Assembly (NCBI GenBank): GCA_963210315.1
Contig: OY723238.1
Span: 310,001 to 374,000, forward strand
Source: Rhynchopus euleeides
Lineage: Eukaryota; Euglenozoa; Diplonemea; Diplonemida; Diplonemidae
DNA: 64,000 nucleotides
Direction: 5' to 3'
In this document: piece after piece, positions 54,051 to 63,224 of the stretch
Layout of the letters: the number at the start of each line of letters is the position of its first letter
How positions within the stretch are numbered: position 1 is the first letter of the stretch
The notes under the pieces: generated by a model
Databases searched by the model: none
Seen by the model: the letters and a program-made list of their open reading frames with translations, nothing else
Told to the model about the DNA's origin: nothing
Position numbers and translations under genes: made by a program

Positions 54051-54350
54051 CTGAGTTGATGCGCTGACGCTTCCACCACCCCAGAGCCTGCTGCATTGAT
54101 GCGGGTGCGGAGCACATGTGAATACGAGATAGCTAGAAAATCGTACTCCTTTCGCTTTATTATAGACACCCTGTCCAGCAACTGTGGGAGAACAGTTCCG
54201 GACTACTTTTTGTTGAGCGCACACTTGCTGTCTCAAGGCTGTGTTGAGGCTCTGTGAAGTGGCATGAGGTGCTAATCCAAAGCTTCAGTCGTACGATTTC
54301 CTTCGTTACTTCGCGACTTCGCTACGCTTCGTCCTCGTAACTAGTAACAC
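54050..54350. repeat. Dispersed repeat R2, copy 2
   Basis: Relative of 46830-47160 (CCTGTCCAGCAACTGTGGGAGAA, GACTACTTTTTGTTGAGCGC). It ends GCTTCGTCCTCGTAACTAGT, an ending also seen near 61500-61525 and, in part, at 14248-14270. The GCTGACGCTTCCACCACCCCAGAG piece is at the left here but at the right in copy 1. Confidence 0.6.
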
Positions 54351-54384
54351 ACAGAAAAAAAAAGCAGGGTCGTCGGAAGCACTC

Positions 54385-54485
54385 TCCTCCACTATTGGGG
54401 GCCTTCGCTCAGAAATGCAGAGAAGTGAGAAGTAGTGAACTGCCTCACAAACTGGCTGCAAAGTGACACAGTTTGACATACAGGA
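54385..54485 (+). repeat. Dispersed short repeat, copy 2
   Basis: GGGGGCCTTCGCTCAGAAAT to GACACAGTTTGACATACAG; same family as 6100-6215. Confidence 0.6.
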
Positions 54486-54883
54486 GGGGAAAAGGGGGGC
54501 AGTGAAATAGAAGTAGAAGGAAGCACAAGAATGATCTCCCTTCACTCGGCATGCAGGTTGTGTCTGAAATCCAGTGTTTTTGAGCCCCCGTTTGTGTTCG
54601 GAGGGGGATAAAAAAGGGGGGGGGGGAGAGAAATTATCTAAAATAACCATATGGGGCATGTGAGGTTGGGAGGACAGGCAAGCACCCCGAGCCTACGCCT
54701 CTCTTTCACGGGGGGGAGAAGGGGAGGAAGGGGAGAGGGGGAGACGGAGACGTCGCAGGGCAGCCGGGTAGAGATGAGCAGCACATCCCACCCACCCACC
54801 CCCGTTTCCTGCAGCTGCACACACCCCCCCCTCCCCCCGCTTCAAGCTGCTTCGGCAGGGTCTGGGCAATCTATGCCACTCAG

Positions 54884-56033
54884 TCACGCTGTGGTGTGGA
54901 CCGTCAGGGTGCACCCCCTCGGGTTATACACCGCCATGGCACCGCTGTAGATAGGTGTGGGTGCGTGTGTCTGTGGATGATGACTAGATCGCAATACCAA
55001 GCAAGGAAGAGCAGGCGCCTCGTGGTGCTCTCCTGGGGCCTTTCGCCCACTGTGTGTCAGACTGTGTCACATCACAGCCAGTGTAGTCAGGCAGGCCTCC
55101 TTTCCCCAGTGTTCTCCATTTGCGAGCGAAGGCCCCCGACTCCAGCCGGTCGAGTTGGGGTAAAAATGGGGGTTGGTCAGAGGGGGGGTTTTTTCCGGGG
55201 TTTGGGTACACAACTGCTGTAAAACTAATGCAAACCAAGAGAGAGAGCAATCCGATATGATGCTGTCGTTCGACGCTGAACACCGGGTACAGCTTGCCCT
55301 GACAAGCCACTCCTCGGGGGATCGATAGGGGGAGGGGGGGGGGGGGGGGGGGGCGGCGGTGCAGGCTTCGGAAAGCGGCCAACAATACAACATTATCCGT
55401 GGTTTCCCCGTTTCGGAAAACGAGCGAGAGCAAAAACGAACAGGACAGCACAGTTCTTGCATACCAACACTGGTAGGTGCCCTTTGCATCCTGATCATCC
55501 GGGTGGTGCCGGCACATCGGCGAGTCCTCCGTGTTGCCAGAAGGGATGAACGGCTGCTCGCAGCGGCTGCAGCGCACATGCTGCTTATCCCGCTTCCACT
55601 TGATGCGGCGCAGCACATTCCCTTCGCTGTCATACTCCTCCAGGTAGATGCCGCCTCCCTTCACGAGGGCAAACCACCCCACACGCACCCCCGCCGCCCA
55701 GGTGCCGTAGTGCAGCGTCTCGGGTGTCAGCAGCAACCCGGGTCCATTCGCGACCCCCTCCGTCCAGTCGGAGCAGACCTGCACGATACCCAGGTGGTGC
55801 TCGAGGATGCCCCAACCAGTCGGCAGCCCGTCCTTCGCAAGCCCTGAATACTTCTGGTCCTTGCCGTAGGCCATGGACCCGACAACCTCGCAGCTCTGCC
55901 AGTTGCGCCCAATGTACTTCGGGTCGAGGCGGCAGAACGGGGGGGCGCTCATCTGGAGCTCGAGCGCTTTCTTCACCCTCGCGATCTCATCGTCCGCAGG
56001 GGCGGCCATCGGAGTAGCGAGTCCTCCCTGCAT
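54884..56033 (-). CDS. MORN-like protein with C-terminal zinc motif, two exons
   Basis: Exon 1 is 56033-55465; exon 2 is 54944-54884. The 520-nt intron starts GTATGC and ends CTACAG. Joined protein is 209 aa (201 from the second ATG at 56009). After a helical start come MORN-like units (YSGLAKDGLPTGWGILEHH, GVANGPGLLLTPETLHYGTWAAGVRVGWFALVKGGGIYLEEYD). Then a zinc-type motif follows: CSRCEQPFIPSGNTEDSPMCRHHPDDQDAKGTYQC|CGAMAVYNPRGC. The last Cys pair appears only when exon 2 is joined, which supports the splice. C..C...C.xH...CC patterns of this kind occur in many algal and animal proteins of unknown role. A dispersed repeat (55040-55145, inverted) lies in the intron. Confidence 0.75.
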
Positions 56034-56109
56034 GTGTGGGTGTGTGGGTGTGGTGTGGCAGCATGCCCCCCCGGCCCAAGGGGAGGCAAGGGGAAGCAGG
56101 AGCCGGGGG

Positions 56110-57895
56110 AGACGGGTCCCATATACGTCAACTTGAAATTATTAGGACCCATATACGTAAGGGAAAATTCTCTTGCGTATATAAAATTTTAATAATTTTT
56201 TGGCTGAAAATCCTCAAGGGAAAAAAATTATTAATTTCAGGATATACGCAAGAGATTTTCCTTGGGAAATTTTCCAACCAAATTTTCCAGCCAAATTTTT
56301 TCCAGGCAAATTTTTCCAGCCAAAATTTTCCAGCCAAATCTTGGCCCATTTTTCCATGGCTTCTCACCAGCTTTCTTTGAGTTCTGGTGGATTTCACCCT
56401 TCTGGTGGTTTCAGTGAGGTTCCTTGGACCCCACTTTTGCCCCACTTTGTGTAAAATCTGCTGACTGGCACTTTCATTTGGCCACTTCCATTCAAACCCA
56501 CTCTCCACTCCACTTCACACCAGTTCACACCCCTCAGTCCAGGGAAACTTCTCCTGGATTGTCAACCAAGCCAAGTGTTCTCAAGTTCTGTGATACCCTT
56601 TTTCTGTCTGAACCAGAGGCTTCAAGTTCTGGTGGATTTCAACCAAGTGTTGTCCAGTCCATCAAAACTTTGGAACTTTCGAGTTTTGACTGAAAATCCC
56701 TCAGAACTTGAGAATCTCAGTTTGATTGAAACTCCAGCAGATAGATTTGATAGGAAAATCCAGCAGGTACCTGAGGCCAGAATTGGTTCTGTCCAGGTTG
56801 AGTGAAGATCTCACACAAACTTGGAATTTCAGGCTTTTGGGCTGAAAAGTCCTGTGTTGCCTGAAATTCTGAGATGTTGGAAAGCCACTGAAAGCTGGAA
56901 ATGGGTTCTGGGAATCCACTGGAAGTTGAGAACCTGAAAAGGCCCACCTCCTGTTGCAAAGAGATCTGTCCTCTGAGCTCCTGTATGGCATCCTGCCCTC
57001 AGGAAGGAGGAGATGACAGGTTGAATGAATCAGATGGTCAGGCTCAGGCTGAGAATGTGCAGATCAGGTGGACAACTGGACTGGAAGGCTGCCCAAGAGA
57101 AGACTCCTCCACCCTCTTCTGCTACACACTTTGACTTTGGGTGGACATTCTGGGTGGAAAGTACTGGTTGGAGTATTCTGGGTGGAAATTTTTGGGTGAA
57201 AAATTCTGGCTGGAAGAATTTGGTTGGAAAATTCTGGCTGGAAAATTTCCCAAGGAAAATCTCTTGCGTATATCCTGAATTTAATAATTTTTTACTGGGG
57301 GGGGGGCAAATACAAGGGTATACTCTTCTATTCACCGTGCCAGCTTACGTAATTCAGGGTTTTCAAAAAATTGTTTTTTAGCTGAAAAGTTGTCTAGTAT
57401 GCAAATACAAGAGTATATACTCTTGTATTTGCATACTAGAAATGTGGCCTCCGGGTGGGCCCTCATGGGGCAGCGGCGCCGAAGAGACAATACGAGCGTC
57501 CTCTTGGCCTTTCCCACCCCGAGGCGACTCCCACCCGACCGTGACGACTCCAGACAGGAGGCCCACTGGCCTGGGGGAGGTCATTGGAAGTACAAAATGC
57601 GATGAAACCCCCATAAAAGTTCTTCAAAAGTCTAGTATGCAAATACAAGAGTATACTCTTGTATTTGCTCGGTGAACTTTTTAAAATCGCGATTTCTGGA
57701 GTACTCTTGTATTAGCATATACCCTTGTATTTGCATATACTCTTGTATTTGCCCCCCCCCAGTAATAATTTATATACGCAAGAGATTTTCCAAGCAAAAT
57801 TATTACCTACCAAAATCTCTTGCGTATATAAATTATTAAGATATACGTCGACGTATATGGGGACTTAATAACTGCCCACCTACGTATATGGGGTT
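56110..57895. mobile_element. AT-rich nested inverted-repeat element
   Basis: Outer ends carry CCCATATACGT (left 56118-56160, right 57843-57893, inverted). Inside, 56160-56345 pairs with 57130-57285 (ATACGCAAGAGATTTTCC... AAATTTTCCAGCCAAA). A third pair, TACTGGGGGGGGGCAAATACAAG (57293) with its complement (57738-57766), brackets a separate unit of about 470 bp. Base composition is clearly more AT-rich than surrounding genes. No recognisable protein. Confidence 0.65.
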
Positions 57896-58079
57896 TTACT
57901 CGGAGCCGGGGTGAGAGGCGAGTCGCAGCGACTGGGGGTGGCGGCTTTCTGGTTCTGTACACACCACGGACGAGTCGGGCACCCGACAGGTGGGGGCGGG
58001 GGGGAGGTTGGGTTTTCACTTCAATATATGACTGCGCGTCCTTCTTTTTCTAATGAGTTGTACAGCATTTTGTGCTGGG

Positions 58080-59245
58080 GGGGGGGGGGGGGGGGGGTAG
58101 GGGGGGTCAAATGGGGGTGACAAACACGATTTTTCAAAAAACCGGCGCAGAGGCCCCAAAGCCCCCGTAAACCCTCCAAACCCCCCCAGATCGGTCCGGA
58201 AACCCATCGAACCCCACTTTTCCACCATTCCGGGCACCTCAGGTGCCCGAATTGGGGTGCCTAAATTTTGTGCCACCGTTTGGTACCGTACAGTGCCACT
58301 GTGTGGGAGGTTGGAAAAGAAAATGCCCTAACACACCACATCTGAGGGTTGCAATGCATGTTGCTTGCCAACCACGTCATCCGGTGGGTGTCAGGCGCTA
58401 TGTAGGTGGCATTAGCCAGGTCTTCGATGTGTTCTGGCTTGTATATGTACCTCCCTGCCTGCGGCACAGGCACTGCCTTTGTCCCCCACACCAGCCACAG
58501 AGAGCGCATTGTCCTCGGTCCACGGTTGCTGATTCATTGTGATGCGTTGTATCCTCGAGTGAACGTCACACACTAGTGACACCACCACCCGCCATCCGAG
58601 AGCTGTATTGACTTTGCGCGCTTCCGTTGCATTCACCTCGCCACGCATATTGCACTGTTCAGTACCAGTGCTCTTGGGCCAGGCAAAGTAGACCGCAGCA
58701 ACTACCAATTCTGGCACACTGGGTACCACGACAGCGCACTTCGTGTGTTCCCGGAATGTACAGCTCGTGTTGCAACAGTCGTTGTCAACACATCCCGGTT
58801 GTGGAGCACTGCTGCACAGGAATCACACGACCATCTGGACTTGTTCCGTACCTACAGGCAGCCTCCCGGTGCATGGTGGCAGGGAGGTACATATACAAGC
58901 CAGAACACATCGAAGACCTGGCTAATGCCACCTACATAGCGCCTGACACCCACCGGATGACGTGGTTGGCAAGCAACATGCATTGCAACCCTCAGATGTG
59001 GTGTGTTAGGGCATTTTCTTTTCCAACCTCCCACACAGTGGCACTGTACAGTACCAAACGGTGGCACAAAATTTAGGCACCCCAATTCGGGCACCTGAGG
59101 TGCCCGGAATGGTGGAAAAGTGGGGTTCGATGGGTTTCCGGACCGATCTGGGGGGGTTTGGAGGGTTTACGGGGGCTTTGGGGCCTCTGCGCCGGTTTTT
59201 TGAAAAATCGTGTTTATCCACGTAAAAGGGGGGCATTTGACCCCC
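58080..59245. mobile_element. Hairpin element, copy 1 (arms about 363 bp)
   Basis: 58095-58457 is repeated inverted and almost identical at 58879-59240, with a loop of about 420 bp. The outer end is TAGGGGGGGTCAAATG. Open frames in arm and loop (GRYIYKPEHIEDLANATYIAPDTHRMTWLASNMHCNPQMW) are shared with copy 2 but unidentified. Confidence 0.8.
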
Positions 59246-59252
59246 CCTAGGG

Positions 59253-59691
59253 CAGTGGTGGCTGCGTACGCGTACGCAGCGTGATTTTCAAAAAGTGCGT
59301 ACGGCGTACGCGTACGCGTACGGCGCTGCGTACGGCAGTCTATGGAGCACAGGAGACGGCCATGGCCGCACACCAAATCCAACAGTCGAACTCAGGTGTA
59401 CCAGGGGCAGCCTTCGAGCCTTCCAGTCGGAAGTGGTACCTTTTGCAGTATGATTGCGGGTGTACTTGCAGGTGTTGCGAGTTATTCGCCACGTGCGCGG
59501 CAAGGAACCATCTGTGAAAGGCAAGATCAAAGGCCAGGGCCCAGCCACCCGCTGGGTGGCCTACTGTGTGCTGAGAGACCTGGAATACCAGCCGTACGCA
59601 AAATCTGCGTACGCGTACGCAGCGCGATTTTCAGAAAGTGCGTACGGCGTACGGCGTACGCGTACCGTACGGCCGTACGCTGCCACCACTG
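59253..59691. mobile_element. hAT-like MITE with target duplication
   Basis: Ends CAGTGGTGGC and its complement, flanked by perfect 8-bp duplications CCCTAGGG (59245-59252 and 59692-59699). Subterminal arrays of CGTACGCGTACG/GCGTACGGCGTACG units. No coding. Sits in the right end of hairpin copy 1; the corresponding end of copy 2 (about 60999-61012) is uninterrupted. Confidence 0.88.
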
Positions 59692-59839
59692 CCCTAGGGG
59701 GGGGGGGGGGCCAAAAGCCGATACGACAACCGGAGTATGAGTGCGTTGGCTTTTCTGTTCTGGACTGACAGTCATCTGGATGACCCTTTGTGTTCTTCTC
59801 TGGCCGTCGATCAGTCCGTGGTGCACGCAAGGTGGGGGG

Positions 59840-61012
59840 GGGGGGGGGGGTAGGGGGGGTCAAATGGGGGTGACAAACACGATTTTTCAAAAAACCGGCG
59901 CAGAGGCCCCAAAGCCCCCGTAAACCCTCCAAACCCCCCCAGATCGGTCCGGAAACCCATCGAACCCCACTTTTCCACCATTCCGGGCACCTCAGGTGCC
60001 CGAATTGGGGTACCTAAATTTTGTGCCACCGTTTGGTACCGGACAGTGCCACTGTGTGGGAGGTTAGAAAAGAAAATGCCCCAACACACCACATCTGAGG
60101 GTTGCAATGCATGTTGCTTGCCAACCACGTCATCCGGTGGGTGTCAGGCGCTATGTAGGTGGCATTAGCCAGGTCTTCGATGTGTTCTGGCTTGTATATA
60201 TACCTCCCTGCCTGCGGCACAGGCACTGCCTTTGTCCCCCACACCAGCCACAGAGAGCGTATTGTACTCGGTCCACGGTTGCTGATTCATTGTGATGCGT
60301 TGTATCCTCGAGTGAACGTCACACACTAGTGACACCACCACCCGCCATCCGAGAGCTGTATTGACTTTGCGCGCTTCCGTTGCATTCACCTCGCCACGCA
60401 TATTGCACTGTTCAGTACCAGTGCTCTTGGGCCAGGCAAAGTAGACCGCAGCAAGTACCAATTCTGGCACAATGGGTACCACGACAGCGCACTTCGTGTG
60501 TTCCCGGAATGTACAGCTCGTGTTGCAACAGTCGTTGTCAACACATCCCGGTTGTGGAGCACTGCTGCACAGGAATCACACGACCATCTGGACTTGTTCC
60601 GTACCTACAGGCAGCCTCCCGGTGCATGGTGGCAGGGAGGTACATATACAAGCCAGAACACATCGAAGACCTGGCTAATGCCACCTACATAGCGCCTGAC
60701 ACCCACCGGATGACGTGGTTGGCAAGCAACATGCATTGCAACCCTCAGATGTGGTGTGTTGGGGCATTTTCTTTTCCAACCTCCCACACAGTGGCACTGT
60801 CCGGTACCAAACGGTGGCACAAAATTTAGGTACCCCAATTCGGGCACCTGAGGTGCCCGGAATGGTGGAAAAGTGGGGTTCGATGGGTTTCCGGACCGAT
60901 CTGGGGGGGTTTGGAGGGTTTACGGGGGCTTTGGGGCCTCTGCGCCGTTTTTTTTGAAAAATCGTGTTTGTCCACGTAAAAGGGTGGCATTTGACCCCCC
61001 CTAGGGGGGGGG
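59840..61012. mobile_element. Hairpin element, copy 2
   Basis: Nearly identical to copy 1 across both arms and loop, same orientation, about 1.75 kb away. Both arms differ from copy 1 in matched ways (for example GGTACC versus GGTGCC beside the AAATTTTG segment, CCCCAACAC versus CCCTAACAC). The arms of one copy therefore agree with each other more than with the other copy. Confidence 0.8.
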
Positions 61013-61821
61013 GGGGGGGCTGGCGTGCAGGGAGCAAGCAACGCGCGCAAATGCGGCTTGTTCCCGTGCTCACAAGACCCAGCACGACCCTCTGGTCAGG
61101 ATTGACATGGCATGGATGACATGCCAAACCTGAACGGAACAGAAGTTCACGAAGGGGTTTGAAAATACCACTGACACACTTCAGGAATCTGTCACTTGCT
61201 TGCATTGCACGCATCCACCTTTTTTTTAAAACACTTCTCTCTCTCTCTCACCCCCCCACCCCTGTGTGCGTCGCCTCGGCTGACCTGCCTGAAGTACAGA
61301 AAGTGGAATGATGGCACAGCAAAGAAGATAGAGAAGAACAATGAGAAGCGTCGCTGCGCACCGAATCCTTCCATGTGTCTGTCGCATTTCCTCTGACACA
61401 CAGGTGTGTCTGGTACACAGACCCGGGCTACTTTTCGTTGAGCGCACAGGTGCCAAAGGCTGTCGAAGCCCCTGTGAAGTGGCATAAAGGTGGTCTTCGC
61501 TACGCTTCGTCGCTCGTAACTGGTAAAACCTATGCGTCCGCAAATCAGGAAAGGGGGGAGAAGTGGCATTCGTCGATCGATCGCGAGAACACCCCACACG
61601 CCTGCTGCGGGTGTGGTGTGTCCTGCATGATCTGCGTCGAAAAATTTCCTGCGTTGATAGCACAACTTCAAAACATGTTGCAATATAACGCAGGCCCCCC
61701 CCCCCCCCCCCTGCACGATGCAGGCAGTCACGGGGGATGGAATGCGAACGAAGAGCATCACATCACCGACGCTCCGCAGTGCACCTACAATGGCTGCCCC
61801 CCCCGCCCCCCCCCCCCCCCC
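61013..61821. other. Spacer with repeat R2 copy 3
   Basis: 61425-61540 is a diverged R2 copy (CTACTTTTCGTTGAGCGCAC ... GCTTCGTCGCTCGTAACTGG). C-runs at 61687-61702 and 61798-61821. No gene seen. Confidence 0.5.
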
Positions 61822-62664
61822 TCACAGGAACCCCAAATCCGGTGACACATGCGAGAATATCGGCGACGGCCTTGCCGCACCTCCCTGCAGGGCCATGTCC
61901 TGCGACTGGGCGACGCTACGCACCGACATTACGGGACCGCTACCCCCCGCTGCTGCCGCAACGGGGTGGCCCGATGCAGCACTCACCGCTGCCGCCGCTG
62001 CCAGCAGCCCGCCCCCAGGCACGGCAGCACCGCCGGCGGGCCGCGACGCAAACACGGGGGGGTCCAAGTGAGCTGGGGCTGGCTGGGGTGCGCCGCTGTT
62101 GGGCACCATGCTGGGGATAGCCACCCCTGACGACCCCACCGGGTCGATGGCATGCACCTGCTGTAGCGGGGAGGGCAGTGCCACTGCCCCGCTCCGCTGC
62201 GAGTGGGTGGCCAGCAGGGACTGCGCAGCAGCAGGCGCCGTGATGGGCAGCAGGCCCGGCCGTGAAGACGAAGTGGCGGAGGTGCGCTGCGTGCGCTGCG
62301 GCGAAACCCTGCACGGTGGTATGGACGGCGTGCCGGCCGGGAGAGTGGTGGGGGTCCAGTGCCCCCACACAGCGGCGCCCGTAGCGCTGTCGAAGGTGTA
62401 AGGGTACCCCTCAGGTGTGTAGAGACAGGCAGGCGTGCCGGTGGCGCGATGTGCTGTGTGCTGTGTGGGCCCCGCAGGGGTGCGTGTGATGCGCGTCTCT
62501 AGCTCTGCCGACACGATGTGCTGCTGGCGCCGCTGCAGCTCGGCGAGCTTACGGTTCATGTCGACCTGCTTCACGAGGTTTGTGCGGAGTCGCCGGATCT
62601 CACGTGCCAGATCATCTTCGTCGAGCCCAGCCAAGTCGCTGGGTGCGTCGACTTCGCTCTCCAT
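61822..62664 (-). CDS. Coiled-coil, Pro/Ala-rich hypothetical protein
   Basis: 280 aa from ATG 62664; the frame is open upstream to 62856 but that part looks non-coding. Residues 1-70 are charged and helical with heptad-like spacing (LDEDDLAREIRRLRTNLVKQVDMNRKLAELQRRQQHIVSAELETRI), a likely coiled coil. Then CLYTPEGYPYTFDSATGAAVWGHW, a WW-like turn (inference), then low-complexity Ala/Pro/Ser sequence to the end. The last codons run into a C-rich tract, so the true 3' end may be spliced. No family recognised. Confidence 0.5.
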   Translation of the reverse strand: MESEVDAPSDLAGLDEDDLAREIRRLRTNLVKQVDMNRKLAELQRRQQHIVSAELETRITRTPAGPTQHTAHRATGTPACLYTPEGYPYTFDSATGAAVWGHWTPTTLPAGTPSIPPCRVSPQRTQRTSATSSSRPGLLPITAPAAAQSLLATHSQRSGAVALPSPLQQVHAIDPVGSSGVAIPSMVPNSGAPQPAPAHLDPPVFASRPAGGAAVPGGGLLAAAAAVSAASGHPVAAAAGGSGPVMSVRSVAQSQDMALQGGAARPSPIFSHVSPDLGFL

Positions 62665-63062
62665 GCCTGCAGGGAGGTGGCGGAGTGGCAGTGGCAGTGG
62701 CGGTGGTGGGGGGCGGGCACTTGACAGGAGACAAAAGGAGCACCTGTCCGGGAGCTCAGCCAGGAGACTCGAATTCTGTACAAACGGTGGAAGGTAGGGA
62801 AAAGGGATACGTCTGCCCTGTTGTCCACTCTGAGTGCGGCAGGAGGAGGAGGACACCCCTCCCTTCCGTCGCTTGCAACACCGCCTCAGTGGGTGGGGTC
62901 AGATCATAAGCTTTTGCATAAAACAAGGAAGTCCCGGTGGCAGCAAGCGCACTCTGCGAGTGCTGGAACAAGCGAGCGAGGATGGTGGTGGTGGGGTACC
63001 AGGACTACAGGCCGAGCGGGACGGAGGACGCAGTACACGTCGGAGAGCGCGTGAGGGGCTTG
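62665..63062. other. Spacer before WD40 copy G module
   Basis: 62955-63060 resembles 48555-48655, upstream of the copy F module. The duplicated cassette therefore extends beyond the module in these two. Confidence 0.45.
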
Positions 63063-63224
63063 GGGAGGGTGGGGGCAGAGGCTGTCTGGAAGCACTGTGT
63101 CATCCTGAGCAGTCGCACCTCAGATGCAGTGCACGCTGCCTCCAACCAGCAGGGTCAGGAGGTACTGTGCTGCGAGGCAACGAGCAAGGCAGTGCACCGC
63201 AAGCACACAAGCTGAACAGGTTGC

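Noticed and set aside
62099..62909. Plus-strand frames of 100-120 codons
   Set aside because: Antisense to the coiled-coil hypothetical; no domain.
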